Part shown: positions 33,830-44,820 of the stretch, in pieces
Position numbering within the stretch: position 1 is the first letter of the stretch
How the letters are laid out: each line of letters opens with the position of its first letter
NCBI GenBank assembly: GCA_947044405.1
Contig: CAMRHE010000115.1
Coordinates: 2,604,001 to 2,668,000 of the forward strand
From: Leptodactylus fallax
Lineage: Eukaryota; Chordata; Amphibia; Anura; Leptodactylidae
DNA: 64,000 bases
Direction of reading: 5' to 3'
Position numbers and translations under genes: made by a program
The notes under the pieces: generated by a model
Told to the model about the DNA's origin: nothing
Seen by the model: only the letters and a program-made list of their open reading frames with translations
Databases searched by the model: none

Positions 33830-34260
33830 CCTATATGGACATTATTCTGCATGTTTAGACTTCTATACCTATATGGTGCGTCTACAGAACTGTTTCATGC
33901 ATTTGCTTCTGTATCCATGTAGTGGGTCTATAAAACGATGTGAGCTTAAGCTTCTGATGCTTCTGCTTCAATATGGTGGATTTATTGCTTTAATGCATGG
34001 GTAGCTCTATATGTCTATAAGGCCGGTGTATAGACCTGCTACATGCTTAGCCTTCTCTATGATGGGTCTATGGCACCACTGTATGCCTAGCCTTCATTGC
34101 CTTTGATAGTGAACCCAGGAACCTGATACATGTATAGCCTTCTATATCCATATGGTGGGTCTAAGAGACCTGCTGCATGCTTAGTCTTGTATATGCACAT
34201 GCTAGGTCTATGAGTCTGATGTTTATCTAGATTTCTGTATCAGCTGAGCATTACTTATGG
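33395..34260. repeat. Degenerate 50-bp minisatellite
   Basis: Roughly 15 or more imperfect units built on TTCTATATCTATATGGTGGG, GACCTGCTG and GCATGCTTAGCC. Near 33530 adjacent units are 49 bases apart. A (TA)n tract at about 33793-33826 has expanded inside one unit, and units decay toward both edges. Confidence 0.85.
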
Positions 34261-34365
34261 TATTCACAGACCAACCATGAAGATTACTTCTGGAGAAAAG
34301 ACTTCATTGCTAGTAGTGAGCTGTCCAGAGTGCTGAACTGAGTCTGAGCGCTTCCAAATCTTATA

Positions 34366-34485
34366 GTAGTATAATGTTGTACCGTGTTAGCCATGTCTGA
34401 TGAAGGGAGCTAGCTAGTACTCCTGAAAGCTTACTTATAAATATACTCAGTTAGCCTCTAAAAGGTATCGCCTGATTTCTTCACT
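34366..34485 (+). mobile_element. 120-bp insertion with 15-bp target duplication and hammerhead-like core
   Basis: CTTCCAAATCTTATA is repeated exactly at 34351-34365 and 34486-34500. The insert carries ACCGTGTTAGCC, CTGATGA (34397-34403), a GGGAGC...GTACTCC hairpin and TGAAAGC (GAAA at 34425-34428), the order of a hammerhead ribozyme core. Helices I and III are not obvious. Related phrases are familiar from dispersed vertebrate retroelement tails. Confidence 0.6.
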
Positions 34486-34500
34486 CTTCCAAATCTTATA

Positions 34501-35835
34501 AACTGATATTATGGCCAATGTCTAGAATTGTGGTCTGCAAGCTGTAACCTCTGGCTCCTCAGCTGTTATAAACCTAAACTTTCAGCATGTTGAGAGCTGT
34601 ATTCCCCAGCAAAAAGTAGTTGTGGCACATTTATGGACAGCCACGTGTTACACAGCACTGAGGTAGAGAATACTGCTGGTAAACCTGGATAGTTGTAGTA
34701 TAGCAGTACAGAGGTTGTTTGGGTTAGAAAACTCCCCTTTCGGGACCTTCATCTATTAGCCAATGCAGACAGCAATGTATAACTTATCCTGCGGGGGAGC
34801 TACAGGAAAGTTGAGTTGGGTTGGAATGTTTTTACACTGTTCAGATTAAGACACACACCCCATTGCTAACTGGAAACTGTCAGCATGTAGAGTGGTGACT
34901 GTGACAGAGTTTGGCTTTGTTTTTATTCTAATAATGACTTGTGGGAATATCCAGGTTAGCTAAGATGATTCTTAGGGTGTGTTCACATATATTTGCACCT
35001 GAGTAAAAAACATTGACAGCTGTGTTGTTGGTCCAGCTTGTTGACAGGTCCAGCGCCATGCTCCATTTAAGGCTATGTACTGTAGTGCCAAATTTTCATC
35101 TGTTGTGTTCAGATCAAGCATAAGACAACTGGCCGGATACAATTGGTATTTGTGATCCCAGTTTTACTAAAGCTGCTCATACACATACACCGATCATTTG
35201 CCACATTATCATAGCCAATCGCTGATCCATCAGTTTGGTCTGACATATTAATGGTCAATGGTTCCTATGAAGGAGGACTGATCAGCCGCATTCTGGCAAA
35301 TACTTATATTATGTGCTGACTTTTCCTGCAGGTTCTGTTCCCTTCTCATATTTCTGTAGGTTTGATGATCCAGTACTTATTTCATCCTCCTGTTAACTGT
35401 AAATGACAGGAGCTTTTCTGCTTTGGCGCTGTAATATCATGTGTTAGTGAGCCAGGCTGCAGGGTGTAACAACATGTTCATGGGTCAGCCATAGCACAGA
35501 CCATTCCCTACAGTACACCATGATGTGCTCAAGCTACACAGAACAGATTCATCATCAGCAACATCTTGTACAAATGTCACTGGGAAAGGCCATGACTATT
35601 GATCTGATGATATAAGGAGACGTCTAAGTACTGGTTCCCAATTATTGCTGGCTGATATTTCCATATATATTATATTACAGATACACAATTTCATGAAATC
35701 TAATCTGACATTTTAATAGATTGAATCATTTTCAGAAACAATAAATGTGCCCATTTACACAGTGACAAGGCTCTGTTCAGTGCCCCACATAGTATGACAA
35801 ATATCACCTGTGCTCAGTGTATCTTACTTAGACTA
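34501..35835. other. Stretch with no recognised gene
   Basis: 34510-34650 resembles repeats that carry CTACAACTCCCAGCATG-type hairpins, in decayed form (TTTCAGCATGTTGAGAGCTGTATTCCCCAGC). The remainder is unrecognised. Confidence 0.4.
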
Positions 35836-35839
35836 GGTC

Positions 35840-36232
35840 AGAGACTCCTCCACAGAAACCCGCCGAAAATCGCCAGAGAGAAAAGTCCTGCACAGAAGAC
35901 TTTTGTCTCCACTGGTTTCAGTATAAAAACATCGAAAATCCAACAGACGTCCGGCGAAACCCATTATAGTGTATGGGATCCATGGGTGTCCGTGGACAAC
36001 TGCTATTTTGGCGGTCCAGCTCTCTGTCGTTTGGGTCCCCTGGGGGAATGTATGATGATGTGCTTGGTGTTCAGAGAGGACACTGCAGCGCCACCTAAAT
36101 CCTGTAGTCTCTACAAACAGCTGATCTGTGGAGGTCCCAGGCATTGCATCCCTACGATAGGATATCGATGAGCTATCTTTATGATAGTTCATCAATATGC
36201 AATGTCCAGGTCCTGGAAAACCCCTTTAAGCA
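35840..36232. repeat. Foldback repeat fused to a TTAA-type repeat end
   Basis: Contains GGCGGTCCAGCTCTCTGTCG (the inverse of phrases at 18420-18490), then ACAGCTGATCTGTGGAGGTCC and a terminal TGGAAAACCCCTTTAA. The ORFs on both strands are repeat-derived. Confidence 0.5.
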
Positions 36233-36701
36233 ACAAAAACAATGGAACTGTCAAATGCCTAGGCCCTGTATGGCAGCAAACACCAAAACGACACACCTAT
36301 AGGTGCCAGGGCGTACCTTATGCGCCTTCCACAAATCACAGATTCTAGATGAGTCTGATAGAAAAAATATCTGCGGCCCCAATACAATAAGGGGACACTG
36401 AGGTATAGTATAGGACCACAGCATAATATGGGCACCATACTACAGATCCATACAACTGAGTTTTGTGCCTTTATTTATCAGTCACTGGGACCAAGTAACC
36501 AGACTGGGCCAGGTACTGGATGGCTTGTCTGGTCTAAACATATATAGAGAGATATATTCACATGTGGCAGCCTGGATGACGTTTCTAAGACTGAAAATGA
36601 GTTGCATGTGCATAGATTTCTGTAAACTCCAATCAGATGAATGGGACAGTTACAGCAAGTATGCTGAATGTGAATATACATTCAAAGTCGATTAAATCTA
36701 A

Positions 36702-37003
36702 GGCTCCACGTAGCGGGCCGCAGCGAAAAAGCGCTGAGGGAAAAACCGTGGCGGAAGCACATTGTGTTTTTTCCCGCAGCGCTTATCACAGAAAGTCCAC
36801 AGAGGAAACCTCTGCGGACTTTCTGCTTCAATTATATCTATAGGGAAACCGCCAACGTTTCTGTAGGTATAATTGACATGCTGTGATTTCCAAAACTGCT
36901 ACAGTCCCATCCACCTTGCAGGGACTGTAAAATGACGAGGTTTTTGGTGCGGCGTTTCCGCCCCTGCCAAACCGCGGCATTTACACCATGTGGGGCCCCG
37001 GCC
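36702..37003. mobile_element. Foldback MITE family A
   Basis: Starts GGCTCCACGTAGCGGGCCG after TAA and ends CATGTGGGGCCCCGGCC before TTA. Contains the AGTCCACAGAGGAAACCTCT hairpin. Confidence 0.75.
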
Positions 37004-37870
37004 TTAAGCATTTTTCCAGGATTGTAATACTCATTACCTATTGTTAGCAGAGGTCACAAATATCGGTGATCAGTGGGGTCTGAAGAGACTACAGCATTCA
37101 GGTGAGTGATGCAGCCTCTTCACAGTGCTGTACAATGCTTCACAGCTGTACTTGGTGTTGCAGCTCAGCCCCATTCACTTGAATGGGACTAAACTGCAAA
37201 TAGGTCATGTGACAAATGAAACTGACAAAAGGTTAATAGGAATGTCCATTATAAGTGCACATATGCATATAACCAACAGAAATAGCAAATTTATGGAATT
37301 GTCGGATATTGTCCAGACTTGCTAAACCCTTTTAACGTAATCACTTTTTACAAACTGCTTACGTATCTTATTCCTTCTACTTGCTGACCTTCTCTCCTTT
37401 CTATGTTTATGTTTGCCTGCCAAGTCTGTACCAGGCAATTACAAAGTTACGACGATACTAACTTACCAATGTACTTTATTGTTTAACCTACATATGCTTA
37501 AATTAATACACTGAACTATTTTTGTAAACTTAGCTATATATTGTATCTCTATGTCAATACTTTACGGTAATAATAAAGATATATAAAATATGGAAACGGA
37601 AAGTGACGTCACCGGCCTGTGAAGCGGAAGCAGAACTCACCTGAGCACCGCTGTTGCTTACAGCAGCTGATCTGTGGCGGTCTCCACTGATCAGATATTG
37701 ATGACATATCCTAAAGATAGATCATCAATATATAACTCCCTAAAACCCTCTTTAAGGTGCTGTACAGCCAACCGGTGATATATGCTGATCTATAACAATA
37801 ATGGCGAACTTCTGCAATGGATTAAACTGCTGCAGCACGTTATCTTATCACAAAAGATAAAAACCAACTA

Positions 37871-38155
37871 AGGCTAAGGCTCCACGTAGCAAACCGCATC
37901 AAAAAATGCAGCGAAAACGCATTGTTTTTTTTTTCCACTGCATTTTTCATTCCGTTTTTCTCTGTGGTTTCTCTTCCCTTATTAAATCTATAGGGAAAAT
38001 GATTGCGTTTCTGCAGGATAAATTGACATTGACATTTTTTGCGGCGTTTTCTTTTCCACAATGTGTGGATGGGATTCGCCAGAATCTCACTTTGCCGGTA
38101 CTGTAAAACGCAGCGTTTTTTTTCTGCTGTGTTTCTGCAATATGGGGCTTTAGCC
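37871..38155. mobile_element. Foldback MITE family A with exact TAA duplication
   Basis: Starts GGCTAAGGCTCCACGTAGC after TAA (37868-37870) and ends GGGGCTTTAGCC before TAA (38156-38158). Confidence 0.8.
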
Positions 38156-38594
38156 TAAATGTAATTGGAAAAACAATGTTCAACGACTTTTCAATGTTTT
38201 TTGTTGTCTTCTGTGATAAAATATTACGCTGTGACAGATTAAACATCTGCAGAAGTTCAAGTTAACTCTGCTACATCTGTAAACCTAGAAATAAATGACA
38301 TTCCACCCAAAACCTGCTTTACCTATTGCTTAGTAATTTATTCGGTTATATTGATCCAGCTATACCGAAAAAAATTAATGTTTTTGCTTTTGAGCGGAGT
38401 CCCCCTATAAAAGCGTCTGAATGATCAAATGCATCTCAGTCCCATTCCATTCGTCTCTTCTTGGGGGGTCATTTTCTTACATTGTGCCTATTAAGTGAAA
38501 AATTATATTACCCCAAAATGTGTGTATGTACTGTAGAGTTGATGAAACAAATATATTGTGTAGACATATAATGATAGTCTTGGAACAGAATCTA

Positions 38595-40161
38595 CAGTCA
38601 TGGCCAAAAGTTTTGAGAATGATACAAATATTAATTTTTACAAAGTCTACTGCTTCAGTTTTTCTAATGGCAATTTGCATATACTCCAGAATGTTATAAA
38701 GAGTGATCAGCTTAACAGCAATTACTTGCAAAGTCAATATTTGCCTAGAAAATGAACTTTATCCCCCAAAACACATTTCAACATCATTGCAGCCCTGCCT
38801 TAAAAGGACCACCTAACATCGTTTCAGTGATTGCTCCATTAACACAGGTGTGGGTGTTGATGAGGACAGGGCTAGAGAGCAATCTGTCATGATTAAGTAA
38901 GAATGACACCACTGGACACTTTAAAAGGAGGCTGGTGCTTGCCATCATTGTTTCTCTTCTGTTAACCATGGTTATCTCTAAAGAAACACGTGCAGTCATC
39001 ATTGCACTGCACAAAAATGGCCTAACTGGGAAGAGTATTGCAGCTAGAAAGATTGCACCTCAGTCAACAATCTATCGCATCATCAAGAACTTCAAGGAGA
39101 GAGGTTCCATTGGTGCCAAAAAGGCTCCAGGGCGCCCAAGAAAGACCAGCAAGCGGCAGGACTGTCTCTTAAAAGTGTTTCAGCTGCGGGATCGGGCTAC
39201 CAGCAGTGCAGAGCTTGCTGAGGAATGGCAGCAGGCAGGTGTGAGTGCATCTGCACGCACTGTGAGGCGGAGACTCTTGGAGCAAGGCCTGGTCTCAAGG
39301 AGGGCAGCAAAGAAGCCACTTCTCTCCAGAAAAAACATCAGGGACAGACTGATATTCTGCAAAAGGTACAGGGAGTGGACTGCTGAGGACTGGGGTAAAG
39401 TCATTTTCTCTGATGAATCCCCTTTTCGATTGTTTGGAACATCTGGAAAACAGCTTATTCGGAGAAGAAGAGGTGAGCGCTACCACCAGTCTTGTCTCAT
39501 GCCAACTGTAAAGCATCCTGAAACCATTCATGTGTGGGGTTGCTTCTCAGCCAAGGGAATCGGCTCTCTCACAGTCTTGCCTAAAAACACAGCCATGAAT
39601 AAAGAATGGTACCAGAATGTCCTCCAAGAGCAACTTCTCCCAACCGTCCAAGAGCAGTTTGGCGCTCAACAATGCCTTTTCCAGCATGATGGAGCACCTT
39701 GCCATAAAGCAAAGGTGATAACTAAATGGCTCAGGGAACAAAACATAGAGATTTTGGGTCCATGGCCTGGAAACTCCCCAGATCTTAATCCCATTGAGAA
39801 CTTGTGGTCAATCATCAAGAGACGGGTGGACAAACAAAAACCAACAAATTCAGACAAAATTAAAGCATTGATTCTGCAAGAATGGACTGCTATTAGTCAG
39901 GATTTGGTCCAGAAGTTGATTGAGAGCATGCCAGGGAGAATTGCAGAGGTCCTGAAGAAGAAGGGTCAACACTGCAAATATTGACTTGCTGCATTAACTC
40001 ATTCTAACTGTCAATATAAGCTTCTGTTACTCATAATATGAATGCAATTATATTTCTGTATGTGATAAAAACATCTGACAAACACACATAAAAACCAGAG
40101 GGCAGCAGATCATGTGAAAATATAATATTTGTGTCATTCTCAAAACTTTTGGCCATGACTG
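38595..40161 (+). mobile_element. Complete Tc1/mariner (DD35E) transposon, copy 1
   Basis: 1,567 bp with terminal inverted repeats of about 39 bases (CAGTCATGGCCAAAAGTTTT..., one mismatch) and TA at 38593-38594 and 40162-40163. It contains one uninterrupted transposase frame. I count about ten base differences from the copy at 55979 across the full length, so both inserted recently. The spacing of catalytic residues matches the DD35E (Traveler-type) group described in vertebrates rather than DD34E Tc1; a family name needs sequence comparison. Confidence 0.95.
38968..39984 (+). CDS. Tc1/mariner DD35E transposase, 338 aa, intact
   Basis: Cut-and-paste transposase expected to bind the element's own inverted repeats and integrate at TA (family knowledge). 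The ATG at 38968 is chosen because it sits in an ACCATGG context and the frame 5' of it begins with GTG. Residues 1-50 form a helix-turn-helix (VISKETRAVIIALHKNG, IYRIIKNFKERG); GRPRK at 55-59 is the AT-hook-like linker; a second helix-turn-helix follows (ELAEEWQQAG, SARTVRRRL). Catalytic residues are D149 (VIFSDESPF), D241 (FQHDGAPCH) and E277 (PDLNPIENLW). There are 35 residues between D241 and E277. Length and motif order are those of a full transposase, and no stop or frameshift is present. Residue 66 is Cys here but Arg in the other copy, and 233 is Ala here but Thr there. The Cys may be a derived change. Confidence 0.93.
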   Translation: MVISKETRAVIIALHKNGLTGKSIAARKIAPQSTIYRIIKNFKERGSIGAKKAPGRPRKTSKRQDCLLKVFQLRDRATSSAELAEEWQQAGVSASARTVRRRLLEQGLVSRRAAKKPLLSRKNIRDRLIFCKRYREWTAEDWGKVIFSDESPFRLFGTSGKQLIRRRRGERYHQSCLMPTVKHPETIHVWGCFSAKGIGSLTVLPKNTAMNKEWYQNVLQEQLLPTVQEQFGAQQCLFQHDGAPCHKAKVITKWLREQNIEILGPWPGNSPDLNPIENLWSIIKRRVDKQKPTNSDKIKALILQEWTAISQDLVQKLIESMPGRIAEVLKKKGQHCKY

Positions 40162-40163
40162 TA

Positions 40164-41490
40164 CATCCAGACAATCGGTGATGAATGGGGCGAGGAGGTT
40201 TGTGATGGAACCAAGTGGTAAATACAAATGAAAATTAATAATGCAGCAATCCCAGTTCCTGCTGACATCCTGCCAGACATTATAGTGGAGCAGACTTAAC
40301 CCTGTCCTACTGGGATGGATGACATATTTAGTAGGGGGACATGTATCAAAGCTGTCTCTTTTATGGACTTTGTTATCTATGCTGTATTATGTATTTCACA
40401 ATGCATAATATTAAAGCAACCGTCCACCTTACTAAGGCTACATGCACTCAAAGGTGTAATTTGTCAGTTTGCTAGCCACACGGCTAGCACACTGACCCAT
40501 CATATTCTATTGGAACCATGCACATGCCCAAGTATTATCACAGGTCAATGTATGCGGCTGTGAGCCTGGGGCAAATGAATGGATATCATCCATGTGCCAT
40601 CTGCCCAGTTTTACCATGGACCCGCCACATGCAAACATTTGTGAGCATATAGCCTTAGGCTCCTTTGCCTCGGTATATGTTTCACAGTTGCTGAATGGTC
40701 ATCTCTTTCTCACTAGTGGTTTAGCATTCTGTTCTTGCCATAGTAAAACATTAACTCTTCCTGCACTGACTTCCTGTAATAGTACATTGAGCACAACAGC
40801 CATTCTGAGGAGGCAAAGCTGTAGCGTGGAGGGAGTGAGCGGCAGTCTGAACCAATGATGAGGCAGGAGGCGTGTCTCAGACTACTTCAGACTCCCTGTG
40901 TGCACTGTAGGTAAACTGTAGTCACAGATCGCAGCTCTGTCCTAATGGATCTGAGTATAAAAATTGACCATGGAACAAAGGAGGATTAACTAGCAGCTAT
41001 TCATCTGCCATATATCATTTTTCACTTTAAACTTTTATCTATCTTGACAGAAGGGCATAAAGTTATGTCATATAATTATGACACCCATGTCTAAACATTT
41101 CCCTAAAGAAGTTATAGATACCCAAAAATTAAGTTATTATATTATATTTTTGAGGGAAGCTGGACATTTAGGATGAAATTAAAATGAATGGGTGTTCATG
41201 TTATGTCCAGACAGGCTGGATTCACCAGATCAGGATTTCCTCTCTAATCGGGCCTATGGACTTGATTCGTCTTCATGACACAACCCTTTAATGTGTTGCA
41301 ACTTGGAGCACTCCTTCTGTTCTGTACCTACTTCATTAGCCTTTCATAAAGGGTTAAAAAAAAGAAAAATGTAGTAAAACTACAGATAAAGAAGACATTG
41401 TTTTGATCACTAACCTTTCCATTTACTATTGCTTTATCCACGTATTGAAACCTCAGAAGCCACGTGTGGCACATGAACCACAGACAGGGG
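40164..41490. other. Stretch with no recognised gene
   Basis: 40435-40660 is a foldback repeat (GGCTACATGCACTC ... GTGAGCATATAGCCTTAG, with CACACGGCTAGCACACTGACCC). 40670-41490 shows nothing recognisable. Confidence 0.45.
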
Positions 41491-41498
41491 CATTGCTA

Positions 41499-41515
41499 GG
41501 GGGGGGGGGGGGGGG
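41499..41515 (+). repeat. G17 homopolymer
   Basis: Seventeen uninterrupted G within a GGGGC(A/G)T...GCTA phrase related to the head of the composite repeat at 8010. Length may be unreliable in sequencing. Confidence 0.8.
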
Positions 41516-41657
41516 TGAAGTGGTAGCAATCACTACGGGGCCCTAGACCCTCAGGGGGCCCAAAGGCTTCTCTACAACATAAAAAGACACCAGCATTACT
41601 ACTTTCCAACTCCTCACAACTTTGTCCTTGATTCCCATGGTCACAATTCAATAGAGC

Positions 41658-41815
41658 GAAGGTCATCAACCTTCACCACTCCTGCTGTTGTGAAACTACA
41701 ACTCCCAGCATGCATACTTGCTCTGCTGTTCTTGGAACTCATACAGAAATAGAGCATACTGGGAGTTGTAGTTTCACCGCAGATGAAGTGCTGAAAGTTA
41801 CTGACCCCTGTTACC
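41658..41815. repeat. Hairpin repeat with inverted ZNF143-like motifs
   Basis: ACTACAACTCCCAGCATGC (41695-41713) faces GCATACTGGGAGTTGTAGT (41754-41772). Outer arms GGTCATCAACCTTCACCACT and GAAAGTTACTGACCCC also pair. The motif equals the known ZNF143/Staf binding consensus ACTACAAxTCCCAGCATGC (established knowledge). Confidence 0.7.
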
Positions 41816-41997
41816 TGCAATAGGGTAACAATATTACAGACTCACTCTAACCTTACACCTATACCAGGTGGTAGAGTATTTTTTTCTGTCTATATTGGCA
41901 CCACTTTCTTCTCTTCAGTAAGTGCTCAGTTCCACCATGAAATATTTGTTATCAGAAAGCAAATAATTGATGACCCCACCCAATATTATGAATAGAA

Positions 41998-42420
41998 ATG
42001 CGCAAATCGGTTCGACTTGAATATCCAAAATTGTCTGGTTTTTCACGAAACCGAACATTTGGAAATTTGTCTTTAATGAACTAAAATGTCATGACGCTTG
42101 GCATGCCCATGTCACTACTGAGGCCCAAACACAGGCCTCAACGGTGACCCGGGGCACATGATGTCACCGAGGAGACTGAGAGAGATCGCCGGACGCCACA
42201 AGGAGGCCCAAAAGCGGTGAGGGAAGGTGAGTATAAATGTTTTTTTATTTTTTACACCTCCACTAGACCTCCACATATTATAATTTGGGATCTGAAGAGA
42301 CTCCAGAGTATAATAATTTCACTTCTGGTTCTATCTGAACTTGTTTGACTCGAAATGAATCACGGACCTGAGCCACCCAAACCTGAAATGAAACGAATCT
42401 TGGGGGGTTTGCCAAACTCT
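41998..42420. repeat. Foldback repeat, AAATCGGTTCGACTTGAATA type
   Basis: Ends in loosely inverted phrases (GAAATGCGCAAATCGGTTCG and CGAATCTTGGGGGGTTTGCC). The body contains ATGATGTCACCG and GAGGTCTAGTGGAGG-like text and AGTATAATAATT phrases shared with 8290 and 8540. Confidence 0.5.
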
Positions 42421-44390
42421 AATTATGTATGGTCATAGTGTACAAAACACTATACCATATATTGTACATATATATCATATATTGCTTATATAACATTTCT
42501 ATACAATGCTGACAACACCATACACTGCAAAATGTATGTACTCTATAGCTCCTACGTGGCAGTGCCAGACAATGTTTAAGTAAATACCACCATACTGTGC
42601 TCAGAGAATACCAACATAAAGTGACCAACAACAATAGTGCTCAAATACCAACATAATAAAAAATACCAACATCCAGTGACAAATACTGTATGAGCTTCAA
42701 ACATAAAGCAATCTAATATACAATGTCTACTTAATGGTACTGTACTATTAATATTATGGGTAGTAGCAGATGCAAGCCACTAGTGCCAGGCCTTCTATGG
42801 GGCCACCTTCAGCAAGAGTGGCTGATGTGCCTGCACACGTGGCATGTGAGCGCACAACCCCAAGGGTAGACCCTGTATGTGGTCTTTTACAGTTTTTGCA
42901 CCTCCAACCACTTTATACAAGTATATTCAAGCATGGAAGAACCAGCCCAGAACTAGATATTGAAGGTCTACAGTAAGATAATGAGTCTGCAAAATTCCCT
43001 CTAGGGTCATTAATTTGTGCAAATGGAGGAGGATAAAGCATATTCATTAGGCCGGATGTGTCTGATCTTTTGTCATTTTAGTTGTTACTTAAAACTTTTA
43101 GCCTTTTGGTCTCTTCTAAATGAAATGCAAAAACAAAAAGGAGAATGGAGATAAAGGTAAATCTACAGTAACCGCCACAAAAGCCGTACATGAGACAATT
43201 CACCCTGATCCTGTGAGCCGAATATATTTTTGCTATCTTGTTAGGAGAGAGAGCTATAAAAAATATATATTTGCCTCGATAAAAATGATGGGACATATTG
43301 TATCTTTGCCCTTCCCCATCATGTATTTTGCTCCGGTGATGTACCATAAAGGAATTTTCCCTATTCCAGTTGATAAAGGTCTGTTTGCCCTATATAAATG
43401 AAGCGACAGGTCACACATGTGCATTGTTGCTCCATTTATCTGTATAGGATTGCCAGTGATATGACAGAGTGCTGTCCTTGGCTTCTTCTTGGCTCCTTAG
43501 AGATGGATGGAGTGGCAGTGTGCATGTGTGATATTCTGTTCCATAATATGGGGCATATCCTCCAAAAAGTGGATATATTTCATCATTGGTACAATCCCTT
43601 TAATTTCCACACAAGCATTCTGAATGACCTTGGTATTAAACTTCATATATATACAAAAATGTTGAATGTCTACTTTGGCTACTTTGTTGCACTGGACATC
43701 TGTATGAATTACTTACCAAAGTCACCATGCAAGTTCAATATAGTTATGTCTGGTTGTGTATGAAAAGATACTGAGAGCTTTTATAACTAGAAGTATATCA
43801 CACAGAGAGATCTTTCCATAGGTTTTCTATGGGACAATTAAATTATTGAACGCCTGGGAGTCTCAGAATGAATTTCACGATGACCACAGATATCAGTAAG
43901 ATGTGGTTTCTATCAGGTTAGACCTACACAGCGATTTGTGGCTGCACGACCTTAACATCTCAAATGTCACGCTGAAGTTGCACCTAATGTTAGCAAATGT
44001 GGTCGTGCAGAAATCCAGCAGGACGGGATATCTGTCTACATTTTGGATACAGTCACTGGAACTTGCAGGTTAAAACATGGCAATATATCATCAGGTGCGA
44101 TCTTATCTTATCTGATCTTATGTCTGTGGTTTTAGTCTAAAACAGTGCTGTGTTGAGACAGCATATGGTGGCATATGGAGTGATAGAATTGTGGTTATAG
44201 TCTAGAGCAGAAACATTTCCTAGAACTATTTATATTAATAGTTTGTATCCAAAACCAGGATCATAAATGTAACAAAACTGCAATAGAAAACACACACGTG
44301 GACAGTATTTTTGCAGTAGATTTTCATGGTGTGGTGGCACTTTCCATTGCAACATTCTGCTTGAATTCTGAAAACAAAGGAATTGGGTAT
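42421..44390. other. Stretch with no recognised gene
   Basis: Includes a 121-codon plus-strand frame (43398-43763) with no recognisable motif, probably chance. 42590-42680 repeats ATACCAACATA(A/C)A(G/T)TGAC loosely. Confidence 0.4.
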
Positions 44391-44394
44391 TAAA

Positions 44395-44820
44395 ATCCAG
44401 CATGCCCAATCCTTCTTGGCTTCAACATCATCTGTCAGTGGAGGCCCCATACACATAAGTTGTCCGTTCCAGCGAAAAACAGTGGGATTGGCCAACTTTT
44501 CTGTAAAGTGTATGGGCACCTTTAGGTTTCCACCTCAACTTTCTCTCCTCTTTCTGGTCCTGGGCTTTCCAGCATGACTTTTACTTGCTGATCTGCCTCA
44601 CATGATTGGGCAGAGTGTCTCTTGCCACAGGTTTGGTGGCTGAACTAGCCACAGGATCCATGGCAAGATCGAGCACAACGCTTATTTTTTCAGCATTCTG
44701 CTTCAGTCTCTGCCTCCCATTGAATACATAGGGAGGAAGATTCAAGATGGAATTTAAAGCTGATTTTGAGGCGGAATCAGCTCCAAATTCCTCCATGTGA
44801 ACTTACCATTAAAGTGTAGT
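44395..44820. repeat. Repeat family C
   Basis: GGAGGCCCCATACACATAAG to GTGTATGGGCACCTTTAGG form one inverted pair (44440-44525). GCGGAATCAGCTCCAAATTCC near the right end matches family C at 14690. Confidence 0.5.

Noticed and set aside
35794..36195. 125- and 120-codon frames on opposite strands
   Set aside because: The sequence is foldback repeat material; mirrored open frames on both strands are a palindrome effect.
43398..43763. 121-codon plus-strand frame
   Set aside because: No recognisable motif, no neighbouring exon, codon content looks random.
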